Below are positions 48,338-57,700 of a stretch of DNA of 64,000 bases, piece after piece. Location of the stretch: NCBI RefSeq assembly GCF_900177245.1, contig NZ_FXBM01000001.1:1612001-1676000 (forward strand), read 5' to 3'. Position 1 is the stretch's first letter, and every line of letters begins with the position of its first letter. Under the pieces are notes generated by a model, which searched no databases, was not told the origin of the DNA, and saw nothing but the letters and a program-made list of their open reading frames with translations. The position numbers and the translations under genes are program-made. The DNA comes from Rathayibacter oskolensis (GTDB taxonomy: Bacteria; Actinomycetota; Actinomycetes; Actinomycetales; Microbacteriaceae).

Positions 48338-49635
48338 GACGCCTCCGCGAGCTCGAGCGGGCCGACGGCGGACACGGCGGCGAGGCCCCGCTCGAGGTCG
48401 GCCAGCAGATCCTCGAGATCCTCGATGCCGATCGACAACCGCAGGAGTCCCGGGCCGATGCCCGCCGCCGCCAGCTGCTCGGAGGTGCGCCCGGTGTGCG
48501 TCGTCGAGGCCGGATGCAGGACGAGCGAGCGGACGTCGCCGAGGTGCGTCATCCGCGTGAAGATCCGGAGCGCGTCCGAGAAGCGCCGCGCAGCCTCCAC
48601 ACCGCCGCGGAGCGTGAACGAGAAGACCGACCCCTGGCCGAGCGGCAGGTAGCGCTGCGCCAGCGCGTGCGACGGGCTCGAGGCGAGTCCGCTGTAGTCG
48701 ACGCTCTCGACCTCAGGGCGGCCCTCGAGCCAGCGCGCGATCAGGAGCGCGCTGCGCGACTGGTGGCGGACCCGCAGCGAGAGCGTCTCGAGTCCCTGCT
48801 CGAGCAGGAAGGACGTCAGTGGCGAGACCGTCGGACCCATCCGCCCCGCGACGACGTCGCGCGCGTAGGCGAGGAAGGCACCGTCGCCGGCCACCCCGGC
48901 CAGATGCGGGAACCGCTCGCCCGGCTGGCGCCAGTCGAAGCGGCCGGCGTCGACGACCACACCGGCGATGACGGCTCCGTGACCGGCGAGGAACTTGCTC
49001 GCCGAGTGCACGACCACGTCGGCACCGTGCTCGATCGGCCGGAGGAGGTAGGGCGTGGCGAAGGTGTTGTCGACGACCAGCGGGACGCCCGCGTTGTGGG
49101 CGACCTCGGCGACCAGGCGGACGTCGATGACGTCGTTGCGCGGGTTCGGGATCGACTCGACCAGCACGGCGCGGGTGCGCGGCGTCATCGCTCGGGCCCA
49201 GGCCTGCGCGTCGTCGGCCTCCTCGACGAAGGTCGTCGTGATGCCGAGCCGCGCGAGGTTCTCGAGCAGGAGGTTCCGCGTTCCCTCGTACAGGCTCGCG
49301 GCGGCGACCACGTGGTCGCCGGCCGAGGCCAGCGTGAGGAGCGCGACCGAGACGGCGGCCTGCCCGCTGCCGACCAGGAGGGCGTCGCGCCCGCCCTCGA
49401 GCGCGGCGATGCGGCGCTCGACCGCCTCCGTCGTCGGGTTGCCGACCCGGGTGTAGGTGTAGCCGTCGGCGCCGGCGAAGCGGTCGCGGGCCTGGTCGAA
49501 CGAGTCGAAGCTGAAGCCCGCGGTGAGGTAGATCGGGGTGCGCCGCGCCTGGAGAGGGTCTTCCGCGCCTCCCGCGTGCAGCTGCCGGGTCGAGAAGCCC
49601 CACCGGCTCTCGTCGCGCGCGTCGTCCGCGTCCAT
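48334..49635 (-). CDS. O-acetylhomoserine/O-acetylserine sulfhydrylase (Cys/Met PLP enzyme)
   Basis: About 433 residues of the Cys/Met-metabolism PLP family. The Schiff-base lysine is in VVHSASKFLAGHG, with YTYTRVGNPTTEAVERRIAALEGG at the N-side and VLHPASTTHTGRT near the end, the last typical of MetY rather than cystathionine synthases. MetY uses sulfide and O-acetylhomoserine to make homocysteine. I chose ATG 49635, nine bases after AGGAGG; ATG 49641 two codons earlier is only three bases from it. Translationally coupled to the downstream monooxygenase gene. Confidence 0.87.
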   Translation of the reverse strand: MDADDARDESRWGFSTRQLHAGGAEDPLQARRTPIYLTAGFSFDSFDQARDRFAGADGYTYTRVGNPTTEAVERRIAALEGGRDALLVGSGQAAVSVALLTLASAGDHVVAAASLYEGTRNLLLENLARLGITTTFVEEADDAQAWARAMTPRTRAVLVESIPNPRNDVIDVRLVAEVAHNAGVPLVVDNTFATPYLLRPIEHGADVVVHSASKFLAGHGAVIAGVVVDAGRFDWRQPGERFPHLAGVAGDGAFLAYARDVVAGRMGPTVSPLTSFLLEQGLETLSLRVRHQSRSALLIARWLEGRPEVESVDYSGLASSPSHALAQRYLPLGQGSVFSFTLRGGVEAARRFSDALRIFTRMTHLGDVRSLVLHPASTTHTGRTSEQLAAAGIGPGLLRLSIGIEDLEDLLADLERGLAAVSAVGPLELAEAS

Positions 49636-49855
49636 GGTCATCCGCCTCCTCGCCGCCGGTCTCCGGCGCGCACCACAGTGGCACGGGAGGAGGACGCGCC
49701 GGTGGGGCGTTACCCGGCGTTACGACGGCGGCGGAGGTGCGATCCGCAGGCGATGCCGACGGAAGAGCGCTCTCCTCCGCCGGATCGTCGGCGGTGACCC
49801 TCGATCGCCTGCAGACCGCACGAGAGCCTTCAGATCGCGCGCGGGCCCGCGGGCG
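49636..49855. other. Region upstream of the MetY-like gene
   Basis: 220 bases between the DUF427 stop and the MetY start. On the minus strand GTAACGCC occurs twice in close tandem (49706-49722 region). I looked for a SAM-type riboswitch fold and did not recognise one. Confidence 0.35.
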
Positions 49856-50344
49856 TCACCAGAACATCGTGCCCGGCGCGCCCTTGAACGGGCCGACGAC
49901 ACGGGAGGTGATCCAGCCGCCGTAGAAGTCGCCGGGCTGCGGCTCCACGGGCTCGCCGTCGACGGTGCACGAGTCCATCCGCCCGGGGTACAGCGCGATC
50001 GTGCCGCGCAGGATCTCGAAGCCGGGCAGAGGCTCCGGATACATCCATCCGGCCGCCTCGGCGACGACCCCGCCGCCCTGGACCGACAGGTACGACGCCG
50101 CACCCTTGAACTCGCAGATGCTGCGGCCGGGCGCCGGCGAGAGGACGCCGTCGCCGAAGTCGCCGCGGGGCAGGTAGTAGACGGGCGGATGGCTGGTCTC
50201 GAGGACGCGGAACGAGGCCCGCGACTCCGCGACCACCACGCCGCCCAGACGCACGACCACGTGCTCGGAGGTCGGCTCGACCCTCGGCGGCCTCGGGTAG
50301 TCCCAGACCGATTCCTGGCCCTCGGCGGGCACTGCGCGCTTCAT
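49856..50344 (-). CDS. DUF427 domain protein
   Basis: About 162 residues of the DUF427 family. The hallmarks are GGVVVAESRASFRVLETSHPPVYYLPRGDF and the later GRSICEFKGAASYLSV, which includes the typical C-E-x-K-G. The family is common in actinobacteria and fungi, with no assigned function. I chose ATG 50344, giving MKRAVPAEGQ, because TAGCGT lies seven bases upstream; a GTG at 50353 would overlap that box. Confidence 0.82.
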   Translation of the reverse strand: MKRAVPAEGQESVWDYPRPPRVEPTSEHVVVRLGGVVVAESRASFRVLETSHPPVYYLPRGDFGDGVLSPAPGRSICEFKGAASYLSVQGGGVVAEAAGWMYPEPLPGFEILRGTIALYPGRMDSCTVDGEPVEPQPGDFYGGWITSRVVGPFKGAPGTMFW

Positions 50345-50351
50345 GCCGTCC

Positions 50352-50357
50352 ACGCTA
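50352..50357 (-). promoter_or_regulatory. -10 box for the DUF427 gene (leaderless pattern)
   Basis: TAGCGT on the minus strand, seven bases before the ATG at 50344; it argues against the longer GTG start. Confidence 0.4.
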
Positions 50358-50514
50358 CGCGGCGCCCCCGCACCCCGGCCCCGCTCCCAGCCGATGCCCG
50401 GCGGCTCCCGGTCCCCGGTCCGCGGATCGCCGCCTGAACCGCGCGAGCACCCCGTGGTCGCGTAACGTCGTTCTTGCGCCGGAACCCCGAGACCGAGCGC
50501 AGAAGGAATCCAGA

Positions 50515-51300
50515 GTGCCCACCGAATGCATCCACGGCCTCGACATCGCGCTCTGCGACGTCTGCTCCCCCGCCAAGCTCCCCGAGCCCGTGGGGCGCAG
50601 CACGCGCACCCCCGCGCGCGTCCCCGGGACCTCCCGCGCGGCGACGGCCAGGGCCGCGGCGAGGGGCACGGCGCGCGAGAAGCCCCTGCCCAAGGTCGAC
50701 ATCGCTGCGCAGCGCATCTACCACGTGACCCACATGGACAACCTCGCGGCGATCGTCGCCTCCGGCGCCCTGATCGCCGACCAGCACCTGACCGAGCGCC
50801 CCGCGATCGACGTGAGCGCCGAGACCACCCGCGAGCACCGGCGTGCGGTGCAGGTCAAGGACGGCGCGAGCGTCGCCGCCTTCGTGCCCTTCTTCCTCTC
50901 CCCCGACGCCGCTCTGTGGGCCGACCTGCGCGGCGAGCGGGTCGCGCCGCACTGGTCCCCCCGCGCGCAGGGCACCACCGCGTCGCAGTACGTCGTGCTC
51001 GTCGGCTCGCTGGCCTCGGCTCCCGTCCTGAGCGACGGCGACGCCTCCCACGTCCTCACCCGCTTCACCGAGGGCGACGCCCTCGTGCGCACCTTCGCGC
51101 GACTCCTCGTCGACGAGCCGGCGCTGCGCAGCGCGGAGGCGCTCGTGCCCGACCGGTTCCCGCTCGAGGAGATCGCCGTCGTCGGCGTGCCGTCGGTCAC
51201 GGCCCGAAACAAGGTCAAGGCGCTGTTCGAGGACAGCCCCGCGTCGCCGCGCGTCGCGGTCTACCCGCCGTGGTTCCACCCGGTGGCCGAGGAGGAGTGA
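50515..51300 (+). CDS. DarT-like ADP-ribosyltransferase (DUF4433) with N-terminal CxH/CxxC motif
   Basis: A 261-residue protein. Residues 66-90 (QRIYHVTHMDNLAAIVASGA) match the NAD-binding opening of the DarT/DUF4433 family, which ADP-ribosylates thymidine in single-stranded DNA. The catalytic glutamate is probably E208 in RSAEALVPDRFPLEEI, matching the family A-E-x-L-V pattern. The first 20 residues hold ECIHGLDIALCDVC, a possible zinc knuckle, followed by a 40-residue Ala/Arg/Pro linker. No DarG macrodomain antitoxin is adjacent. GTG start at 50515 with AAGGAA eight bases upstream. DNA specificity is not provable from sequence. Confidence 0.75.
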   Translation: MPTECIHGLDIALCDVCSPAKLPEPVGRSTRTPARVPGTSRAATARAAARGTAREKPLPKVDIAAQRIYHVTHMDNLAAIVASGALIADQHLTERPAIDVSAETTREHRRAVQVKDGASVAAFVPFFLSPDAALWADLRGERVAPHWSPRAQGTTASQYVVLVGSLASAPVLSDGDASHVLTRFTEGDALVRTFARLLVDEPALRSAEALVPDRFPLEEIAVVGVPSVTARNKVKALFEDSPASPRVAVYPPWFHPVAEEE

Positions 51301-51313
51301 CCGCGAGCGGTCG

Positions 51314-51844
51314 CTAGCCCTCGCGGGCGCCCATCAGCTCCATCCGATCGGCGAGGTAGCGGTCGAGAGGCATCAGCCCCTGGTCTCCGAGGCCCGGCGC
51401 CCAGCGGACGAGGACCTCGCTCCCCCGGAGCGCGAGCGGCTCCTGACCGGCCAGCAGGCCCTCGGCGTCGATCGACAGTCGGCGCCAGCCGTAGTTCACG
51501 ATCTCGCCCTCGCGGAACGGTCCGTCGAAGGCCGCGCGCCGGATCTCCCTCCGCGCCTCCTGCGACTCGGACTGGTTGTTCGCATGGAGGGGAGCGACGG
51601 CGCGGGTGACCGACCCCGTCGCGAAGAGTCCCCCGTCGCGCTCGAGCAGCAGGACGCCGAGCCGCCAGGCCCTCGTCACGGGCGCCATCACGGGTGCGCG
51701 GCGGAAGCCGAGGAAGGCGCGCGGTCGGCGGAGCTCCGCGAGTGCCTGATCGTCGACACCCCGGCGGACGAGCTCCGCGGACACATCGGCGAGCAGGAGG
51801 GCCACTCGGGTCGACGCGTGCTGCGCGTCACGCGACTCGGTCAT
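51314..51844 (-). CDS. Hypothetical protein
   Basis: A 176-residue protein I do not recognise. It starts MTESRDAQHASTRVALLLADVSAEL and has an Arg-rich central part (PRAFLGFRRAPVMAPVTRAW), then GWRRLSIDAEGLL and RWAPGLGDQGLMPLDRYLADR. No signal peptide or membrane helix is seen, and codon use matches true genes. GAGGAG is placed before the ATG at 51844, and a TAGGCT box at 51870-51875 gives a leader of about 20-25 nt. It is divergent from the adenylate kinase gene and converges on the DarT-like gene with a 13-base gap. Confidence 0.7.
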   Translation of the reverse strand: MTESRDAQHASTRVALLLADVSAELVRRGVDDQALAELRRPRAFLGFRRAPVMAPVTRAWRLGVLLLERDGGLFATGSVTRAVAPLHANNQSESQEARREIRRAAFDGPFREGEIVNYGWRRLSIDAEGLLAGQEPLALRGSEVLVRWAPGLGDQGLMPLDRYLADRMELMGAREG

Positions 51845-51960
51845 CTTCTCTCCTCGGTCCGTCGACGTCAGCCTAGAACGGGTGACGCGCAGGTCCGGAA
51901 TCGCCGCGGCTGCCCGCCGGGCACCGTTACGATCACCTGACGACACTGAGGGAGGACGCG

Positions 51961-52527
51961 ATGCGCGTCATCATGATGGGGCCGCCCGGCGTGGGCAAGG
52001 GGACGCAGGCGGCCGTCCTGGCCGAGGCCCTGGGAGTGCCCGCGATCTCGACCGGGGAGCTCTTCCGGGCGCACGTCGCCGACGGCACCGAGCTGGGCAC
52101 CCGGCTCCGCGCGATCGTGGAGGCCGGAGCCTACGTGCCGGACGAGATGACCAATGCGCTCGTGGCCGAACGGCTCGACGAGCCGGATGCTCGGGACGGC
52201 TTCATCCTCGACGGCTATCCGCGCACGCTGGCGCAGGTCGACGAGCTCGACCGCATGCTCGAGGCGAGGGGCTCGCGGATCGAGCGGGTCGTGATGCTCG
52301 CGGCCGACACCGACGTGGTCGTCGAGCGGCTGCTCGCGCGAGCGGCCGAGCAGAACCGCGCCGACGACGACCCGGAGGTGATCCGTCACCGCATCGCGGT
52401 CTACGAGCGCGAGACCGCGCCGCTCGAGAAGGTCTACGCCGACTCCGGACTCGTGGTCAGGATCGACGGCAGCGCCGCGCAGGACGAGGTCGCGCGACGG
52501 GTCGTCGCGGCGTGCAGGGCCGAGTGA
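51961..52527 (+). CDS. adk: Adenylate kinase
   Basis: A 188-residue nucleoside monophosphate kinase. P-loop MGPPGVGKGTQ at 6-16, AMP site STGELFRAHV, and FILDGYPRTLAQVDELD. The lid is short (RAAEQNRADDDPEVIRHR), with no zinc-binding cysteines, as in other actinobacterial Adk. It interconverts AMP, ADP and ATP. In this group the usual adk lies in the ribosomal protein cluster after secY; this copy stands alone, so it could be a second kinase. TACGAT at 51928-51933 and GGGAGG before the ATG give a normal leader. Confidence 0.88.
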   Translation: MRVIMMGPPGVGKGTQAAVLAEALGVPAISTGELFRAHVADGTELGTRLRAIVEAGAYVPDEMTNALVAERLDEPDARDGFILDGYPRTLAQVDELDRMLEARGSRIERVVMLAADTDVVVERLLARAAEQNRADDDPEVIRHRIAVYERETAPLEKVYADSGLVVRIDGSAAQDEVARRVVAACRAE

Positions 52528-52549
52528 CCGTGCACGCCGCGACGGTCGA

Positions 52550-53038
52550 TCAGATCGCCGAGGCGAGGACCTCGTCGAGCTTGGCCGAGGCCTCCTCGTC
52601 GGTGCCCTTGAGGGCGAGCGAGAGCTCGGACACCAGGATCTGGCGGGCCTTGAGCAGCATCCGCTTCTCACCGGCCGAGACTCCGCCCGCCTGCTCGCGG
52701 CGCCACAGGTCGCGGACGACCTCGCTGACGCGGTAGACGCTGCCGCTGGCCATCTTCTCCTGGTTGGCCTTGAAGCGGCGCGACCAGTTGCTCGCCTCCT
52801 CGGCGACGTCGCTGCGCAGGACGTCGTAGACCGCCTGGACACCGGCGTCGTCGATGATCTCGCGGACGCCGACGAGCTCGGCGTTCTCGACGGGCAGGGT
52901 GATCGTGAGCTCACTGGTGTGGACGTTCATCGTCATGAACGTCTTCTCGACGCCCTTGACCGAGCGCTTCTCGAGCCCGGTGATCGTCACCGCTCCGTGG
53001 TGCGGGTAGACCAGGGTCTCGCCGACCTCGAATGTCAT
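52550..53038 (-). CDS. carD: CarD family transcriptional regulator
   Basis: A 162-residue RNA polymerase-binding factor. The N-terminal RNAP-interaction domain (MTFEVGETLVYPHHGAVTI) is followed by a helical DNA-binding part (SNWSRRFKANQEKMASGSVYRVSEVVRDLW). In mycobacteria CarD stabilises open complexes and is essential. ATG 53038 gives the same 162-residue length as mycobacterial CarD; the ATG one codon earlier (53041) has AAAGG six bases upstream and adds one Met. The start overlaps the stop of the TetR gene (TGATG), so the two are coupled. Confidence 0.93.
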   Translation of the reverse strand: MTFEVGETLVYPHHGAVTITGLEKRSVKGVEKTFMTMNVHTSELTITLPVENAELVGVREIIDDAGVQAVYDVLRSDVAEEASNWSRRFKANQEKMASGSVYRVSEVVRDLWRREQAGGVSAGEKRMLLKARQILVSELSLALKGTDEEASAKLDEVLASAI

Positions 53039-53715
53039 CATGTCGTGCCTTTCCTCGTGGGGCCTGTGGTGGGATCCGGTGTCCTCAGCGGCGCTTCGGC
53101 GAGCCACGGAGGGAGCAGGGCGACGAGGTGCTCCACGAGCTCCTCGTCGGTGCCGTCGATCGAACCGGCGAGCCAGGCGCCGGCGACGGCGAGGACGCCG
53201 CCTGCGGCGAAGGTCGCGGTCAGCTCGGGGTCGACGGAGGCTGGAGCGTCGACGCGGGCGAGCACCTCGCGGTGCAGGGCGAGGACGGTGTCGAGGACCG
53301 CGTCGTCCGAGGCCACGCGCGCGGAGGCGCGGGCTCGGAGTCGGGCGTGGAACGCGTGCCGGTCGACGAGGCGCTCGACGAGGCGGGCGTATCCGCGGCG
53401 GAGCGCGACGGCGCCGGTGGCGTCCTCGGCGTCTCCCTCGGCCACGTCCGCGACGACGAGATCCTCGCGGAGCAGCGCGGAGGCGACGGCGGCCGCGTCG
53501 TCGAAGTGCGCGTAGAAGGAGCTGCGGCTGATGCCCGCCTCGCGCACGATGTCACTCACGGCGATGCCCTCAGCGCGCTCGCCCTCGGCCTGCATCACGA
53601 GCCGCTCGACGGCGTCAAAGACGCGGCGGCGGGTGCGACGGGCGCGGGGATCCCCCGGATTCGGGGCGAGGTGCGGATCCGCTCCGTGCAGGGAGACGAG
53701 GCGAGCGGAAGTCAT
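53038..53715 (-). CDS. TetR family transcriptional regulator (coupled to carD)
   Basis: A 225-residue regulator with an N-terminal helix-turn-helix (IAVSDIVREAGISRSSFYAHF, split here across residues 51-71) and a variable ligand-binding C-terminus. The ligand is unknown. Its stop overlaps the carD start, so the same mRNA makes both. TATACT lies seven bases before the ATG at 53715, the leaderless pattern. I saw no clear palindrome over this box, although TetR proteins often bind their own promoter. Confidence 0.88.
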   Translation of the reverse strand: MTSARLVSLHGADPHLAPNPGDPRARRTRRRVFDAVERLVMQAEGERAEGIAVSDIVREAGISRSSFYAHFDDAAAVASALLREDLVVADVAEGDAEDATGAVALRRGYARLVERLVDRHAFHARLRARASARVASDDAVLDTVLALHREVLARVDAPASVDPELTATFAAGGVLAVAGAWLAGSIDGTDEELVEHLVALLPPWLAEAPLRTPDPTTGPTRKGTT

Positions 53716-53722
53716 CCAGGAG

Positions 53723-53728
53723 AGTATA
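53723..53728 (-). promoter_or_regulatory. -10 box for the TetR-carD operon (leaderless pattern)
   Basis: TATACT on the minus strand, five of six bases to consensus, seven bases before the TetR ATG. Confidence 0.55.
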
Positions 53729-53760
53729 GCACTTCCCGGACAGGTGTACGAGAAGGAGGA

Positions 53761-54621
53761 TCAGACGGCCTCGGCGGGAGCTCCCCGGAGACGGGCGAGG
53801 CGGTTCAGAGCGGCCTGCTCGCTCGGTGAGACGCGGCCGAGGTAGACCTCGAGCGAGCGCAGCAGGACGCGGGTCGCGGTGATGGCGGGCCACCAGGCGC
53901 GACGCAGCCCGAGCAGTCGGCGCACCTCCGGGGAGAGCGAGGCGACGGCTCCGGCGAACAGCAGCGGATAGACCAGGCCGGCCTGGCCCGGCAGCTTCAC
54001 CCGGCGGAGGAACTGCACGGCCGCGTGGACGCGCTCGTCGGGCTTCAGCTCGTCGGCGAATCCCGCGAGCTGCTCGCGCAGCTCGGCCAGGCTCTCCGGA
54101 GGGTCGTCGACGCCGAGCAGGCGGCCGGAGGCGGCCCACTCGCGGACGTAGGCGTCGGCGCCGCCAGGGATCGCCCGGCCCCAGATCTCGTGCGCACCGA
54201 GGAAGGCGTCGGTGAACGCGTCGTGGACCCAGAGCAGCAGCCGCGGATCCTGCGCCGAGTAGTCGCGCTCGGCGCCCGCCGCGTCCTCGTAGGAGCCGAC
54301 GATGCGCTCGTGGACGCCGGTCACCCAGCGCGCCGCCCCGCTCGCGGCCGCCGTGTCTCCGAAGCTCGTGGTGAGCACCCAGCGCACGGTGTTGTCGAGG
54401 CGCCCCATCGGGTCCTCGCGGTAGCGGGAGTGGTCGTGCACCCCTGCCATCGCACCCGCGTGCAGCGTCTGCATCAGCAGCGCGCGGACGCCGGCGACCA
54501 TCGTCGGCATTCCGCCGTTGACCGCCCAGACGGCGCTTCCCGGACCGAACAGCCCTGCGTCCTCGCCCGTCTCGAGGGCGGCGACCCAGTCGGGTCGGGG
54601 GCGGGGGCGGCGCTGGCTCAT
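53761..54621 (-). CDS. DUF2236/MpaB-type oxygenase family protein
   Basis: A 286-residue protein of the DUF2236 family (related to latex-clearing and MpaB-type proteins). Expected blocks are LFGPGSAVWAVNGGMPTMVAG, a conserved His in HAGAMAGVHDHSRYREDPMGRL, FGDTAAA and the VHDAFTDAFLGAHEIWG segment. Relatives bind heme b. No enzyme activity can be stated. Transcribed with the SNF2 helicase gene 80 bases upstream on the same strand. ATG 54621 is taken as start since MSQRRPRPRPDW matches relatives in length. Confidence 0.83.
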   Translation of the reverse strand: MSQRRPRPRPDWVAALETGEDAGLFGPGSAVWAVNGGMPTMVAGVRALLMQTLHAGAMAGVHDHSRYREDPMGRLDNTVRWVLTTSFGDTAAASGAARWVTGVHERIVGSYEDAAGAERDYSAQDPRLLLWVHDAFTDAFLGAHEIWGRAIPGGADAYVREWAASGRLLGVDDPPESLAELREQLAGFADELKPDERVHAAVQFLRRVKLPGQAGLVYPLLFAGAVASLSPEVRRLLGLRRAWWPAITATRVLLRSLEVYLGRVSPSEQAALNRLARLRGAPAEAV

Positions 54622-54701
54622 CCGCTCAGTGTGCGCCCGGATCCTGGGTCGGGGCTGGTCGTTGGCGTCCCCCTTCGTAGGGGGCTCGCCAGGCCGCGAG
54701 C

Positions 54702-57700
54702 TCACTCCCGCAGCAGCTCCCGCACGTCGTCGGCGGTCAGCGCCTGGGCGAAGAGCTCGCCCTCGTCGAGAGCGGCGGTGCTGAGGCGGGACTTGCGCTC
54801 CTTGAGCCGCACGATCTTCTCCTCGATCGTGTCCTTCGCGACGAGCCGGTAGACGTTGACCCTCCGCTCCTGCCCGATGCGGTGCGCGCGGTCGACCGCC
54901 TGCGCCTCGGCGGCCGGGTTCCACCACGGGTCGAGGATGAAGACGTGGTCGGCCTCGGTGAGCGTCAGGCCGGTGCCTCCCGCCTTGAGGCTGATCAGGA
55001 ACACAGGAGCGCGGCCGGCGCGGAACGACGCGATCACCGCCTCCCGGTCGCGCGTCGACCCGTCGAGTTGGACGAACGGGATGCCGCGCGCCCGCAACCG
55101 CTCGGCGGCGCGCTCGAGATAGGAGGTGAAGGTGCTGAACACGAGCGCACGCCGCCCCTCGGCCAGCACGTCGTCGAGGTGCTCGAGCAGCGCGTCGAGC
55201 TTGGCCGAGGGGACGTGCCGGTAGGCCTGATCGACGAGGGAGGCGTCGAGGGCGAGCAGGCGCAGCAGCGTCAGCGAGCGGAACACGGTGAAGCGCTGCC
55301 GGTCGAGATCCTCGACCAGCCCCATCAGCTTGCGGCGCTCGCGCTGCAGGTAGGTGTCGTAGAGCACGCGGTGAGCCGGTGCGAGGGTGACCTCGAGCGT
55401 CTGCTCCTGCTTCTCGGGCAGCTCCGGCGCGACCGCCTCCTTCGTGCGCCGCAGCAGGAACGGGCGGATCCGGCTCCGCAGCCGCTCCAGCCGCCGACGC
55501 GCGCCCACGCTCTGCGGCACCGTCCGGCCCTCGAAGTGATCCGGCGACGCGATCCCGACCGGCGCGTCGGCGTGCTGCAACGGTCGGGTGTACTCCTCCC
55601 TGAAGCGCCGGAGCGGCGGGAGCAGCCCCGGCGCCACCAGCGCGAGGATCGCCCACAGCTCGTCGAGCGAGTTCTCGAGCGGGGTCCCGGTGAGGGCGAG
55701 CGTGATGGGCGCGCCCACGCTCCGCGCCGCGCGATGCGTCTGCGAGCCTGGGTTCTTCGCGAACTGCGCCTCGTCGAGCATGAGCGCCGACCACTCGCGG
55801 CCGCCCCACGCCTCCGCCGCCAGTCGGAGCACGGCGTAGCTGGTCACGACCACGTCGGTCCCGGGCGGCATCGCGTCGAGAGTCGATCCGCGACCCTCCC
55901 GCGAGCTGGTGACGGCGTGGACGCGGAGGGACGGAGCGAACCTCGCCGCCTCCGACACCCAGCCCGGGACGACGGAGGTCGGGGCGACGACCAGGAACGG
56001 CGGGCGCCGCTCGCCGCTCGCGCGCGACTCCTCGACCGCCTCGAGCATCATCGCCAGGGCCTGCAGGGTCTTGCCGAGCCCCATGTCGTCGGCGAGGATC
56101 CCGCCCAGCCCGTGCCGCCTCCGGTGCACGAGCCAGGCGTAGCCCTCGGCCTGGTAGGGGCGCAGCTCGGCGACGAGCCCGGCGGGTGGCGGCACCGGCT
56201 CCGGCGCGCCGGCGGTGAGCGCGGTCTCGAGCACCGTCCGCCAGGCATCGGAGGCGACGGTCTCGTCGGCGAGCTCCTCCAGCTCGTCCCAGAGGGCGGT
56301 CTGATGACGGCCGATGCGCGCTCCGGTCTCCCACTCGTCGATCTCGTCGGCGCGGTTCAGCAGCTCGCGCAGACGGTCGAGTCCCGGATGGTCGAGGGAG
56401 AGGTAGGAGTGGTCGACGAGGCGGATCCTGGTGCCGCCGGACGCCAGGGCCCGGAACAGAGGGCCGAACGGGACGGAGGCGTCGCCGATGCTCACCACGA
56501 CGCCGAGATCGAACCAGTCGGCGCTCTCGGTGTCGACCGCAGTGAGGGTGAGCGTGAGCGGACCGGTGAGCAGGCGGTAGTCGGGCGGCACTCCCTCCCG
56601 CTCGATGCGGACCCCGCCCACCGCCCCCAGGAGGGGCAGCTGCTCGACGACGAAGACGGCGGCGTCCGCGCCGCGGAGGACGGCGGGGCTCCCGGGATCG
56701 GGGACGACGGAGGAGCCGGCCTCGGCCAGGACGGTGCGCGCCCGGCGCAGGATCGACGCTTCGAGCCCCTCGTCGCCGACACCGTCGAGCTCGCTCGCGC
56801 GATCGGGGGTGCGCCGCCAGTGCCACGCGACGCGGACGACCCGCCGGGGCTCGAACGAGACCGTGCAGATCAGCTGGGGCGGCTCCGGCTCGTCCAGTTC
56901 GATACCGGAGCCGTCGGCGCGCACCGCGACGCGACCGCGGAGGCTCGGCAGGTGGTCGCGGAGGAACTCCTCGACGTCGTCTCCGGGCACGAGCGTGCGC
57001 TCGGGGTGGCGCAGCAGCCGCAGCTCCTCGTCGTCGAGGGCGCGGCGCATCGGGGCAAGAAGCAGCGACGACGGGTCGCCCGCCTCGACGACGTAGACGC
57101 CGTGGCGCGCGATGGGGCGGGCGGACTCGATCGGGCGCTCCGCGCCGTCGGCCCAGAGTGCGGGACGCAGCTCGAGCGATCCGGCGTCACTCGAGGCCAC
57201 GAGCGCGAGATGGGCGGCGGAGCCGACGGCGATGCTCCCCTTGTCGGGGGCGAGCAGCGGGATGCGCAGGGCCTCGGCCTGCTCGAGCAGCTGCCAGAGC
57301 AGGGGGCTCTCGTAGTCGTCGAGGTGGATCCAGTCGGGATCCTGCCCGAGATGCACTGTCCGCGTCGCCCGGTGGAGGGCCGCGTACTCCGCGAACCAGC
57401 GCTGGTGCACGGGATCGAGCGAGAGCCGGTGAGTCTGGTGGTTGAGCGACTTCCAGGTGAGGGTGGTGCGGTTCCACGCCCCGCCGCGCCCGGCTACCAC
57501 CGGACGGGTGGCCAGACGGTGGTCGTCGCGGTCGGCCGGGTCGTAGCCCTTCGCCGTCACGCGCTCGCTCGCGGGGGCGCGCCACGGATCGTCGGCCCGG
57601 CGCACGAGCCTGCGGAGCTCGAACTGCAGACCGATCGGGGTGAGCGGAGGGGTGTCCGCGGACTCCGCTCCCCCGCTCAGCTCGCCGACGCGGGCGCGCC

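Noticed and set aside
49636-49855. SAM-type riboswitch upstream of the MetY-like gene
   Set aside because: I could not find the conserved cores of SAM-I/IV or SAM-II; only a short GTAACGCC direct repeat is present. Needs an Infernal/Rfam scan.
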